A stretch of 64,000 bases of DNA from an uncultured Actinomycetes bacterium (GTDB lineage: Bacteria; Actinomycetota; Actinomycetes; Actinomycetales; Bifidobacteriaceae): the NCBI GenBank assembly GCA_900314875.1, contig OMWX01000002.1, positions 372,001 to 436,000 on the forward strand, in the 5' to 3' direction. Numbering within the stretch: the stretch's first letter is position 1; the number at the start of each line of letters is the position of its first letter. The notes below the pieces were generated by a model. The model searched no databases. It had not been told where the DNA came from and was given only the letters and a program-made list of their open reading frames with translations. Positions 28,539-36,980 of this stretch are shown in pieces. Position numbers and translations under genes: made by a program.

Positions 28539-29744
28539 ATGAAAACTATCAAAGATCTCGGCGAATTGACAGGAAAGCGCGTACTGGTTCGCGCAGATTT
28601 CAATGTTCCTTTGGACGGAACGACGATTACCGATGACGGCCGCATTCGCGCGGCTCTGCCCACAATCAATGCTTTGCGCGAAGCCGGCGCAAAAGTAATT
28701 CTTATGGCGCATTTGGGACGCCCGAAGGGAAAAGTCGTTCCCGAGCTCAGTCTTGCTCCCGTTGCAAAACGACTCGGAGAACTTATTGACGCAAATGTGG
28801 CTCTCGCCAAGGATACTTACGGCGAAGACGCTCAGGCAAAAGTTGCGGCTATGAACAGCGGCGATGCAGTAATGCTTGAAAACGTTCGCTTTAATCCTGA
28901 GGAAACAAGCAAAGATGCAGCTGAGCGCAGCGCTTACGCCAAGAAAATCGCGCAGCTTGCGGATGCTTTTGTTTCCGACGGTTTCGGCGTAGTTCACCGC
29001 GCACAGGGTTCGAATTGCGCAATCGCAGAGTTCCTTCCTTCCGCTGCCGGTCTGCTCGTAGAAAAAGAAGTAAACGCTTTGTCCAAAGCAACGCAGAATC
29101 CCGAACGGCCTCTGACTGTAGTTTTGGGAGGCTCCAAGGTTTCGGACAAGCTGGGCGTAATCGAGAATCTTCTCGACAAAGCTGATCGTCTTGTTATCGG
29201 CGGAGGAATGGTATTTACTTTCCTCAAGGCACAGGGCTGCGAAGTAGGAACTTCGCTGCTTGAAGAAGACATGATCGACACTGTTCGCAAATATATCGAA
29301 ACCGCAAAGAACAACAATGTAGAAATCGTTCTTCCGACAGATATAGTGGTAAACGCCGCTTTCCCCGCCGCAGATGCGGTTATCGCTCCCGAAACAGTGT
29401 CTGCCGATGCAATTCCTGCTGACAAGATGGGCTTGGATATCGGTCCGGAATCTCAGAAGCTTTTCCATGACAAGATTGTCGATTCAAAGACTGTCGTATG
29501 GAACGGACCTATGGGCGTTTTTGAAGTCGCGCAGTTTGCCGACGGCACTCGCGCGGTTGCTCAGGGACTCGTCGATGCTTCAAAGAACGGCGCATTCTCT
29601 ATTGTCGGCGGCGGAGATTCGGCTTCGGCAGTGCGCAACCTCGGTTTTGACGAGAACGGTTTCTCGCATATTTCCACCGGAGGCGGAGCTTCCCTGGAAT
29701 TTCTTGAAGGCAAAGAACTTCCCGGTCTTAAAGTTCTCGACTGA
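28539..29744 (+). CDS. pgk: Phosphoglycerate kinase
   Basis: Transfers phosphate from 1,3-bisphosphoglycerate to ADP, the first ATP-yielding step of lower glycolysis. The 401-aa protein shows the substrate motif [32 protein letters not shown], the basic HRAQGSN segment and the nucleotide loop [13 protein letters not shown] 28539 with AAGGA 4 nt upstream; the open frame continues upstream into the whiA overlap region but is not coding there. tpiA follows 85 bp downstream, and a hairpin lies between. Confidence 0.97.
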   Translation: MKTIKDLGELTGKRVLVRADFNVPLDGTTITDDGRIRAALPTINALREAGAKVILMAHLGRPKGKVVPELSLAPVAKRLGELIDANVALAKDTYGEDAQAKVAAMNSGDAVMLENVRFNPEETSKDAAERSAYAKKIAQLADAFVSDGFGVVHRAQGSNCAIAEFLPSAAGLLVEKEVNALSKATQNPERPLTVVLGGSKVSDKLGVIENLLDKADRLVIGGGMVFTFLKAQGCEVGTSLLEEDMIDTVRKYIETAKNNNVEIVLPTDIVVNAAFPAADAVIAPETVSADAIPADKMGLDIGPESQKLFHDKIVDSKTVVWNGPMGVFEVAQFADGTRAVAQGLVDASKNGAFSIVGGGDSASAVRNLGFDENGFSHISTGGGASLEFLEGKELPGLKVLD

Positions 29745-29765
29745 TTTTTCGGCTTGAAAAAAGTT

Positions 29766-29799
29766 TTCCGCGTCCGAGATTATATCGGGCGCGGAATTT
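29766..29799 (+). terminator. Strong hairpin between pgk and tpiA
   Basis: Arms 29766-29777 (TTCCGCGTCCGA) and 29785-29796 pair over 12 bp with one G-U, loop of 7 nt, followed by only TTTAAT. It may be a partial terminator or a processing site that sets the pgk/tpiA ratio. Confidence 0.45.
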
Positions 29800-29829
29800 A
29801 ATATTAAACACAAACGACAGAGGTATGCT

Positions 29830-30636
29830 GTGAAGCGTCGCAGAACTGCAATTGTCGCAGGCAATTGGAAAATGAATTTCGATCATTTGGAGGCAACTCT
29901 TTTTGTTCAAAAGCTTGCCTGGATGCTTAAAGACGTGCATTTCGATTTCAAAAAATGCGAAGTTGCGATAATGCCGTCTTTTACTTCTCTGCGAAGCGTG
30001 CAGGTTTTAATCGAATCCGAAAATATTCCGATTAAATACGGAGCTCAGACAGTTTCCGTCACTTCTCAGGGAGCATTCACGGGAGATGTGTCTGCCGATA
30101 TGCTTGCTGCCTTGGGATGCAGCTATGTAATAGTCGGTCATTCCGAAAGAAGAAAATATCATCCGGAAAATGACGCAAATCTTGTAGACCAGGTTCGCGC
30201 AGTGCTTGCCGCAGGAATGAAACCCGTTTTATGCGTGGGAGAGTCTCTTTCCGAAAGACGCGAAGGCATAGAATTAGAGTTTGCCGTCGGGCAGGTAAAC
30301 GAGGTCGCGCGCGATCTGTCATCTGAAGAAGCATCGCAAATGCTCGTTGCATACGAGCCTCTCTGGGCCATAGGAACAGGAATGACAGCGACATCGACTT
30401 CCGCACAGGAAGCCTGCAAAGCGATTCGAGAATATTTTGACAATACATACGGAGGCGAAACGGCTGAAAAAATAAAAGTTTTGTACGGGGGCTCGGTAAA
30501 TTCTTCCAATGCTGCCCAGCTGCTTTCTGATTGCGCAGACATGGACGGTTTTTTGGTCGGAGGAGCTTCTCTGGATGTTGAAGAATTTGCTTCGATTGTA
30601 CGCATAACGCAAAAACTTGCGGGTTCATTCCGCTGA
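29830..30636 (+). CDS. tpiA: Triosephosphate isomerase
   Basis: Interconverts dihydroxyacetone phosphate and glyceraldehyde 3-phosphate. The TIM-barrel catalytic residues are visible: K14 (GNWKMN), H104 (VGHSERR) and E176 (AYEPLWAIGTG). The phosphate loop VLYGGSVNSSNA and C-terminal GFLVGGASLD are present. 268 aa, start GTG. It sits between pgk and secG, the usual actinobacterial order. Confidence 0.97.
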   Translation: MKRRRTAIVAGNWKMNFDHLEATLFVQKLAWMLKDVHFDFKKCEVAIMPSFTSLRSVQVLIESENIPIKYGAQTVSVTSQGAFTGDVSADMLAALGCSYVIVGHSERRKYHPENDANLVDQVRAVLAAGMKPVLCVGESLSERREGIELEFAVGQVNEVARDLSSEEASQMLVAYEPLWAIGTGMTATSTSAQEACKAIREYFDNTYGGETAEKIKVLYGGSVNSSNAAQLLSDCADMDGFLVGGASLDVEEFASIVRITQKLAGSFR

Positions 30637-30693
30637 TTTCCTGGCTGAACGCTAGAATAGTATTATAACCGGATTTATATACGGAGGTTTCCA

Positions 30694-30945
30694 GTGCATA
30701 CTCTCAAGATTTGTCTTGAAGTAATAGTTGTTATTTCCAGCATTTTGCTGACAATGCTTATTCTTATGCATAAGGGTAAGGGCGGCGGTTTGTCCGACAT
30801 GTTCGGCGGAGGAATGGCCGTAAATGCCGGGACTTCCGGCGTTGCGGAAAAGAATCTGAATCGCATAACCGTAATTGTCGCAATTATCTGGGTTGCCGTC
30901 ATCATCGGTCTTTCCGTTATGATGAAGTACGGCGCGGGCAACTAG
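30694..30945 (+). CDS. secG: Preprotein translocase subunit SecG
   Basis: Small subunit of the SecYEG channel in the cytoplasmic membrane, 83 aa. Two transmembrane helices (about 3-23 and 54-76) flank the conserved loop HKGKGGGLSDMFGGG. Start GTG with GGAGG about 7 nt upstream. It ends the pgk-tpiA-secG run and is followed by a clear terminator. Confidence 0.95.
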   Translation: MHTLKICLEVIVVISSILLTMLILMHKGKGGGLSDMFGGGMAVNAGTSGVAEKNLNRITVIVAIIWVAVIIGLSVMMKYGAGN

Positions 30946-30973
30946 ACTTTATTCGAACTTAAAATACAATCAG

Positions 30974-31006
30974 GCCGCAGGATCTCAATGTTTCTGCGGC
31001 TTTTTT
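30974..31006 (+). terminator. Intrinsic terminator after secG
   Basis: GCCGCAG (30974-30980) pairs with CTGCGGC (30994-31000), followed by six T residues. Confidence 0.88.
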
Positions 31007-31180
31007 ATAATTAAATCCTGCAAACCAAAACAGCATAATAACGATGTAAAATACAAATAATTGCAAAAACGCGCACAAAGTTTAAAAGCGTTTTAAGCAA
31101 AATCTCAGCAGGAAAAGTTAATACAGCAAAAACAAACGGAAAAAGTACGCGCATATAAGAAAATAGCAGGAAAAACAAAA

Positions 31181-32038
31181 ATGAGTTCAAAAAAGTTTTC
31201 AGAAGAACAAATTAACAGCACACGTTTGATATTGGCCGATTTTGACGGCACTCTTTTGCATACGGACAAGAAATTATCTTCGCTGATACGCCCCACAGTC
31301 GATATGCTTCACAAACGGGGAATTTTGTTTGCGGTAGCTACCGCCCGAGCCTGCAATACTTCTTTTACCCTCATGCAAGATTGCGCGGCAGACATCGCTG
31401 TTTTTCATAACGGAGTCGTAATCGATTACGATTTTAAAGAATCCGGTTCAATTTCATATGAAGAGTATTGTGAAAAAATAACTTGCGGATCGGAAGATAT
31501 AGAACAAAAATGCATAGATTCGAATCTCGGTTACAAGTTTTGCAGCGATATTCTTAACTGCATGCCTGATCTTCACGTTGCAGTTATCATCGATGACATT
31601 CGGTACGCGAATTTTGATATGAACTGCATATGGCCCGGAATTCGGTTTGTTCGCTCCGATCTGAGAGAATTCAAAAAAGGTCATATTCAAAAAATCAATG
31701 CATATCCCGCAAATGACAGCCAGATTGCAAAACTTGAAGAACTGAAACCTGACAATATTTCTTTGAATATCGCAGAAAACACGCTGTGGATGTTTGCACA
31801 TCCCGCCGCAAGCAAGGAAAACAGCCTTAACTCAATAGCAGATCGTTTAAATTTCAGCACTCAAAACGTAATTTCATTCGGAGACGACATTATCGACGAA
31901 GGAATGATAAAAAAAGCGGGAATCGGAGTTGCTATGGGAAATGCGATTGAACCGCTGAAGAAAATAGCAGATGATATTTGCGATACAAACGACGATGACG
32001 GCGTTGCACACTGGCTGATGAAATATTTCAGCGACTGA
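31181..32038 (+). CDS. HAD-superfamily (Cof-type, IIB) phosphatase
   Basis: Cytoplasmic HAD hydrolase of 285 aa, probably a sugar-phosphate or nucleotide phosphatase. Motif I is LADFDGTLLHTD with nucleophile D19 region (DFDGT). Motif II lies around VATARAC, and motif IV is SFGDDIIDEGMIKKAG in place of the more usual GDxxND. The C-terminal VAMGNAIEPLKKIAD matches the Cof/YbiV group. A large C2-type cap is expected between about 85 and 200. The gene stands alone; AGGA lies about 10 nt before the ATG. Substrate unknown. Confidence 0.88.
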   Translation: MSSKKFSEEQINSTRLILADFDGTLLHTDKKLSSLIRPTVDMLHKRGILFAVATARACNTSFTLMQDCAADIAVFHNGVVIDYDFKESGSISYEEYCEKITCGSEDIEQKCIDSNLGYKFCSDILNCMPDLHVAVIIDDIRYANFDMNCIWPGIRFVRSDLREFKKGHIQKINAYPANDSQIAKLEELKPDNISLNIAENTLWMFAHPAASKENSLNSIADRLNFSTQNVISFGDDIIDEGMIKKAGIGVAMGNAIEPLKKIADDICDTNDDDGVAHWLMKYFSD

Positions 32039-32100
32039 TATTCTGTCCGTTTCAAATTCAGATTCTGCGGTTTTTTCGATAGTGAAAAACAGATAGCAAA

Positions 32101-32135
32101 AATCGGTGCGGCAAAAATTGTCGCACCGATTCTCT
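32101..32135. terminator. Hairpin terminator between convergent genes
   Basis: AATCGGTGCG (32101-32110) pairs with CGCACCGATT (32122-32131) around an 11-nt loop. The flanks are A-rich on the left and pyrimidine-rich on the right, so it may serve both the HAD gene and tal. Confidence 0.6.
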
Positions 32136-32199
32136 CATTTCATGAAAACAGCTGCTTCACGAGTTTTTAAATTCAAAAGCTCATGAAGATTTGTTAATT

Positions 32200-33309
32200 T
32201 CAGCCGTTTACGCGGTTAATTCCAGCCTGAACGTCTTCGAGAACAGAATCCCAAGACTTGATGAAGGCTGCTACGCCGTCAGCTTCGAGCTTGTCGGTAA
32301 CATCCTTGATGTTAATTCCCAGCTCAGCAAGCTTGTTCATAATTGCGTGAGACTCTTCGTAGGTTCCGGCGATTGAAGGAGCGCCGTTGCCCTGCTCTGC
32401 GAGAGCATCAAGAGTCTTCTCAGGCATTGTGTTTACAACGTCAGCTGCAACGAGTTCGTCAACATACTTTGAAGGAGAATATGCCGGATTCTTTGTGCCT
32501 GTGGAAGCCCAAAGCGGACGCTGCTTCTTAGCGCCCTTTGCTTCCAAAGCTGCCCAGCGAGGATCATTTGCAAACTTGTTCTCAAAAAGTTCGTACGCAA
32601 TGCGAGCGTTTGCAACCGCAGCCTTGCCTTCGAGAGCCTTAGCTTCATCAGTGCCGATCTCTTCAAGGAGCTTGTCTACTGCAGAGTCAACGCGAGAAAC
32701 AAAGAAAGAAGCAACAGAGCCGATGTGCTTCAGATCGTGACCGTTTGCGTCAGCCTGAGCGATACCCTCAATGAATGCATCGATAACCTGCTCGTAACGC
32801 TCGATCGAGAAGATCAATGTTACGTTTACAGAAATGCCCTTTGCAAGGGTAGCAGTGATTGCCGGAAGGCCTTCAAGAGTCGCGGGAATCTTGATCATCG
32901 CGTTCGGACGATCAACCTTCGCCCAAAGCTCAACAGCCTGACGGGCAGTTTCTTCAGTCTTGTGAGCAAGACGCGGATCAACCTCGATAGATACGCGGCC
33001 GTCAACAAAATCGGTAGCTTCAGCAATATCGCGGAAAATGTCGGTAGCGTTGCGAACATCGGTTGTGGTCAATTCACGCACGGCAGTTTCAACGTCAACA
33101 ACGCCGAGTTCTTTAAGCTGCTCGTCATAAGGACCTACCTGAGACAAAGCTTTCTGGAAAATCGAAGGATTGGTTGTAACGCCTACAACGTTCTTGTTGG
33201 CAATCAAATCCTGCAATGAGCCGGACTCAATGCGGGAACGGCTCAAATCATCGAGCCAGATTGAAACGCCGGAATCAGATGTTTTCTGAGTGTGGACATT
33301 CTGTGCCAT
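32200..33309 (-). CDS. tal: Transaldolase
   Basis: Transfers a dihydroxyacetone unit between sugar phosphates in the non-oxidative pentose phosphate reactions; in bifidobacteria it also feeds the phosphoketolase shunt. The 369-aa protein carries GVTTNPSIFQKA near the N-terminus and the Schiff-base lysine motif NAMIKIPATLEG. The ATG at 33309 is preceded by AAAGGAG; the frame remains open 23 codons upstream. It lies downstream of tkt, with a terminator and a 10-bp palindrome between them. Confidence 0.96.
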   Translation of the reverse strand: MAQNVHTQKTSDSGVSIWLDDLSRSRIESGSLQDLIANKNVVGVTTNPSIFQKALSQVGPYDEQLKELGVVDVETAVRELTTTDVRNATDIFRDIAEATDFVDGRVSIEVDPRLAHKTEETARQAVELWAKVDRPNAMIKIPATLEGLPAITATLAKGISVNVTLIFSIERYEQVIDAFIEGIAQADANGHDLKHIGSVASFFVSRVDSAVDKLLEEIGTDEAKALEGKAAVANARIAYELFENKFANDPRWAALEAKGAKKQRPLWASTGTKNPAYSPSKYVDELVAADVVNTMPEKTLDALAEQGNGAPSIAGTYEESHAIMNKLAELGINIKDVTDKLEADGVAAFIKSWDSVLEDVQAGINRVNG

Positions 33310-33326
33310 ATTTGTTTTCTCCTTTT

Positions 33327-33336
33327 GTGTTAACAC
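33327..33336. promoter_or_regulatory. Palindrome GTGTTAACAC before tal
   Basis: A perfect 10-bp palindrome placed between the terminator after tkt and the ribosome-binding site of tal. It resembles a short operator half-site pair, but no regulator is known. Confidence 0.3.
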
Positions 33337-33338
33337 AT

Positions 33339-33374
33339 AAAAAAGGGGGAGGGGACTAAAACCTTTCCCCTCCC
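33339..33374 (-). terminator. Terminator or attenuator between tkt and tal
   Basis: On the minus strand, GGGAGGGG (complement of 33367-33374) pairs with CCCCTCCC (complement of 33347-33354), loop of 12 nt, followed by CC and six T residues. It should reduce read-through from tkt into tal. Confidence 0.8.
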
Positions 33375-33384
33375 ACATTCTATA

Positions 33385-35490
33385 TCAGGCGTCGGCCTTA
33401 ACAGCAGCAATTGATTCTTTTGCGGCTTCGACGACATGTTCTGCCGTAATTCCCAGATCAATCATGTTCTGACCGCCGTCTCCCTGCAGACCGAACTGCT
33501 CGATGGAAATAGCTTTTCCGAAACTTCCGAGGTACTTGTACCAGGAAAGAGCCAAACCTGCTTCGATAGAAACGCGAGCTTTTACTTCAGCAGGCAATAC
33601 AGAGTTCTTGTATTCTTCATTCTGATCTTCAAACCATTCGAGCGAAGGAACGGAAACAACGCGAGCCTTGATTCCCTCTGCAGCCAAAGTTTCCGCGCCT
33701 GCGACAGCCCACTGAACTTCAGAACCGGAAGCCATGATAATTACATCGGGAGTGCCTTCGGTATCGACAAGAACATAAGCGCCCTTGCGAACGCCGTCCT
33801 TTGCTTTCTGAGCAGTCTGCGCAAGAGTGGGAACGCCCTGACGCGTAAGAATCATACCTGCGGGAAGAGTATTGTCCTTCTCGAAGAAATAACGGTATGC
33901 TTCGGCAGTTTCGATTGCATCAGCCGGACGCACAACCTCAAACTGAGGAATCGCGCGGAAAGCAGCAAGATGCTCGATCGGCTGGTGAGTCGGTCCGTCT
34001 TCTCCCAAAGCGACAGAATCATGAGACCATACGTAAAGATTCGGAATCTCCATAAGAGCAGCCAAACGCACAGCAGAGCGCATGTAATCCGCAAACTGGA
34101 AGAAGGTGCCGGAGAACGGACGAGTGTCGGAACCCAAAAGAATACCGTTGGTAATGGCTCCCATGGCGAATTCGCGAACGCCGAAGTGAAGCTGACGTCC
34201 CGCAGGGGAAGTCTCAGGCCACTGAACAGTAGCGTGATCCGGAGTCTCGAAAGAAGCAGCGCCCTTGAGATTCGTATTGTTCGAACCGCCCAAATCAGCA
34301 GAACCGCCCCAAAGTTCAGGCATAACGTCTGCAATTGCGTTAAGAACAGTTCCTGAAGCCTTGCGAGTCGCAACCTTTCCGCCGACTTCAAACGAAGCGA
34401 CAGCCTTATCGATTGCTTCGTCGAATCCTTCGGGAAGCTTTTTGGCGCTGATTCGCTCATACAAAGCAGCAGCCTCGGGATTTGCGCTCTTCCAAGCGTC
34501 AAATGCCTTATTCCATTCTTCGTGAGCAGCCTGACCGCGATCTGCTACCTTGCGCGCATGAGCCAAAGCTTCGTCGTCATTCGGGAAAGCAACAGCGGGA
34601 TCGAATCCGAGAATTTCCTTAAGACCGGCAACAGCTTCATCTCCGAGCGCAGAACCGTGCGAAGACGGATCATTGGTTTTGCCGGGAGTCGGCCATGCGA
34701 TCAAAGAATCTACCTTAATGATGTGAGGCTTGTCGGTAACGGCTTCTGCCTTGTGAATAGCTTCTGCCAAAGCAACGGTATCTTCCTTGTAAGAACCGTC
34801 AGGCTGCACGAAGGAAACTTCATCCGTATACCATCCGTATGCCTCATAACGCTTGAGAATATCTTCTGCGAAAGTAAGTTTTGTATCGCCCTCAATCTGA
34901 ATGTGATTAGCGTCGAAAATAACGAAGAGGTTTCCGAGCTTCTCATTTCCCGCAAGCGAACCCGCTTCAGAGGAAACGCCTTCTTGAACGTCGCCTTCGC
35001 CGGCAATAACCCATACTTTGTGATCGAAAGGAGATTTTCCTTCTTCAGCCTTGGGATCAAGCATGTAACGCTGGAAACGCTGACCGTAAGCGAAACCTAC
35101 GGCTGAAGCAAGACCCTGACCGAGAGGACCGGTCGTAATTTCAATACCGGGAGTCAGACCGTATTCGGGATGACCCGGAGTGCGAGTATCCGCGCCGCCG
35201 CGGAAATACTTAAGATCATCAAGAGTCAGATCGTAACCCGAGAAGTAAAGCTGCACATACTGAGTAAGCGAAGCATGACCGCCCGAAAGAATGAAACGAT
35301 CGCGTCCCGCCCACTCGGGATCCTTCGGATCGTGCTTAATGAAATGCTGGTAAAGAGTATAAGCAACAGGCGCCAGAGAAACAGGAGAACCGGGATGTCC
35401 GTGTCCTGCTTTCTGCACTGCGTCCGCGGAGAGAACTTTCGCAAGTTTAACCGCGCGATCGTCAAGATCGGTCCACTCGAAATCGGCCAT
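33385..35490 (-). CDS. tkt: Transketolase
   Basis: Thiamine-diphosphate enzyme moving two-carbon units between ketoses and aldoses. The 701-aa protein has the N-terminal GHGHPGSPVSLAPVAYTLY, the cofactor-binding GEGDVQEGVSSEA...DANHIQIEG, and the transketolase motif around VWSHDSVALGEDGPTHQPIEHLAAFR. The C-terminal domain ends with EQFGLQGDGGQNM. A Shine-Dalgarno AAGGAAA precedes the ATG. With tal it forms the core of pentose and hexose rearrangement in the phosphoketolase pathway. It is divergent from hrcA. Confidence 0.97.
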   Translation of the reverse strand: MADFEWTDLDDRAVKLAKVLSADAVQKAGHGHPGSPVSLAPVAYTLYQHFIKHDPKDPEWAGRDRFILSGGHASLTQYVQLYFSGYDLTLDDLKYFRGGADTRTPGHPEYGLTPGIEITTGPLGQGLASAVGFAYGQRFQRYMLDPKAEEGKSPFDHKVWVIAGEGDVQEGVSSEAGSLAGNEKLGNLFVIFDANHIQIEGDTKLTFAEDILKRYEAYGWYTDEVSFVQPDGSYKEDTVALAEAIHKAEAVTDKPHIIKVDSLIAWPTPGKTNDPSSHGSALGDEAVAGLKEILGFDPAVAFPNDDEALAHARKVADRGQAAHEEWNKAFDAWKSANPEAAALYERISAKKLPEGFDEAIDKAVASFEVGGKVATRKASGTVLNAIADVMPELWGGSADLGGSNNTNLKGAASFETPDHATVQWPETSPAGRQLHFGVREFAMGAITNGILLGSDTRPFSGTFFQFADYMRSAVRLAALMEIPNLYVWSHDSVALGEDGPTHQPIEHLAAFRAIPQFEVVRPADAIETAEAYRYFFEKDNTLPAGMILTRQGVPTLAQTAQKAKDGVRKGAYVLVDTEGTPDVIIMASGSEVQWAVAGAETLAAEGIKARVVSVPSLEWFEDQNEEYKNSVLPAEVKARVSIEAGLALSWYKYLGSFGKAISIEQFGLQGDGGQNMIDLGITAEHVVEAAKESIAAVKADA

Positions 35491-35637
35491 TTGTAATCAT
35501 TTCCTTCCAAATATTTGAGTTTCTTTCGCATTCTGCGTTCGAATTACGATCGAAACCGCTGCCAACAATTGCAATTGTATACGCCCGACAAGACACAAAA
35601 CACGCCCGCGCGGCACAGAACAAAATAATGTGCCTAC

Positions 35638-35665
35638 TTGTTAAAAGAGGCAATGCTGATATACA
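35638..35665 (+). promoter_or_regulatory. hrcA: Promoter of hrcA-dnaJ
   Basis: TTGTTA (35638-35643), 16-nt spacer, TATACA (35660-35665). The -10 box immediately precedes the CIRCE element, so repressor binding would cover the transcription start. Confidence 0.6.
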
Positions 35666-35666
35666 A

Positions 35667-35693
35667 TTAGCACTCACGGCATAAGAGTGCTAA
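35667..35693. promoter_or_regulatory. CIRCE element (HrcA operator)
   Basis: TTAGCACTC (35667-35675), 9-nt spacer, GAGTGCTAA (35685-35693): a perfect match to the CIRCE consensus inverted repeat. It lies 37 bp before hrcA, implying autoregulation by HrcA. Confidence 0.95.
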
Positions 35694-35729
35694 TTAAGAA
35701 TGCAGACAACAGACTTAAGCGGGTGAAAA

Positions 35730-36857
35730 ATGAGCAACGACAGGCGCATGACAGTGCTTCGCGCCGTAGTTGAAGACTATATTCGCACTCAGGAACCCGT
35801 AGGCTCGTCCGCGCTTGCAAAAAGACACGGACTGTCAGTAAGTTCCGCCACGGTGCGCAATGATATGGCGGCATTGGAAGATGAAGGATATCTTATTCAG
35901 CCGTACACTTCGGCAGGAAGAATTCCCACCGAAAAAGGCTACAGATTCTTCGTAAACAGACTTGCTTCGGCCGCTTATCTTTCCGAACCTCAAAGGCTTG
36001 CCGTCAAAGAGTTCCTGTCAGGTTCGGTAAATCTTGACGATGCTTTGCGAAGAGCTTCAAAACTTCTTGCGCAAATAACGGGGCAGGTTGCAGTAGTCAC
36101 TTCGCCTTCGCTTGCAAGAAGCGCTTTAAGAAGATTGGAGATCGTTCCGCTGAACATAGATTCCTGTCTTGCGGTTGTTATCACAGATACAGGAAGAGTC
36201 GAACAGCGTACTGTTATAAACGCATATCCGATTGATTTTTCTCAATTGGCTTTCGTCGCCGGGACAATTAATTCGCAATGCATGTCAATGAATCTTTCAG
36301 ACGTGTCGGCGTTCATTGAAAAACTTGACATTCCCGTTTCTCAAACGGGTTATGACTGTCCCGTGAATGCACTGGCGAATATTTTCCGCGATATTGCTTC
36401 TCGCGAGCGCACGGACAGTTTTTACGTATCGGGAACTTCTCATCTTGCACACTGCGAAAGCATGAATCACGATGATATGACTTCTCTTTTTGACGCTCTA
36501 GAAGAGCAAATCGTTATAATGCGTCTTATGAATTCGCTCAGCGGAGTAAGTTCCGAAGAAAATGTATCCAAATCGGATGTGGGAGTTGCCATCGGTTCCG
36601 AAACCAATAATCCGGCATTAAAAAACGCGTCGTTCGTTTCAGGAGGCTACGGCAGCGAAAATCAGACCGGAAAAGAGGGAGTTCCTCTCGCTTTTGTCGG
36701 TTCCGTGGGACCTACTCACATGGATTATGCCACGACAATCGCTTCGGTAAGAGTTGTGGCTTCTTATCTTTCGCGTTATATAGCAGCAGAAAGAAATCCG
36801 CACTTTCAATACAGATCCATAACATCCCGAAAAGAAGATATTCCGCTTACGGGATAA
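35730..36857 (+). CDS. hrcA: Heat-inducible transcription repressor HrcA
   Basis: Repressor of class I heat-shock genes that binds CIRCE. The 375-aa protein has an N-terminal winged-helix domain (about 1-75) with RAVVEDYIRTQEPVGSSALA and SSATVRNDMAALEDEGY. GAF-like and dimerisation regions follow, ending with AFVGSVGPTHMDYATTIASVRVVASYLS. A perfect CIRCE lies upstream, so it represses its own operon with dnaJ. The segment around 285-325 is polar and probably a loop. Confidence 0.96.
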   Translation: MSNDRRMTVLRAVVEDYIRTQEPVGSSALAKRHGLSVSSATVRNDMAALEDEGYLIQPYTSAGRIPTEKGYRFFVNRLASAAYLSEPQRLAVKEFLSGSVNLDDALRRASKLLAQITGQVAVVTSPSLARSALRRLEIVPLNIDSCLAVVITDTGRVEQRTVINAYPIDFSQLAFVAGTINSQCMSMNLSDVSAFIEKLDIPVSQTGYDCPVNALANIFRDIASRERTDSFYVSGTSHLAHCESMNHDDMTSLFDALEEQIVIMRLMNSLSGVSSEENVSKSDVGVAIGSETNNPALKNASFVSGGYGSENQTGKEGVPLAFVGSVGPTHMDYATTIASVRVVASYLSRYIAAERNPHFQYRSITSRKEDIPLTG

Positions 36858-36934
36858 AACACGGCATAACATGCCTGCAGAAAAATGCTAAAAGCACAAA
36901 TAAAACGCAAACTGACAAATAAACAGACAAAAGA

Positions 36935-36958
36935 AAACCGGACAGCAAACCGGACAGC
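36935..36958 (+). repeat. Tandem 12-bp duplication before dnaJ
   Basis: AAACCGGACAGC occurs twice without a gap (36935-36946 and 36947-36958), ending 22 bp before the dnaJ start codon and just upstream of its ribosome-binding site. Confidence 0.8.
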
Positions 36959-36980
36959 ATAAGAAAGGTTTGAATCTATC

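Noticed and set aside
28506..29468. A 320-codon minus-strand frame opposite pgk
   Set aside because: Antisense shadow; composition unlike real proteins here.
33345..33354. G-quadruplex in the tkt-tal gap
   Set aside because: Only two G runs are present on one strand; the stretch is better explained by the terminator stem.
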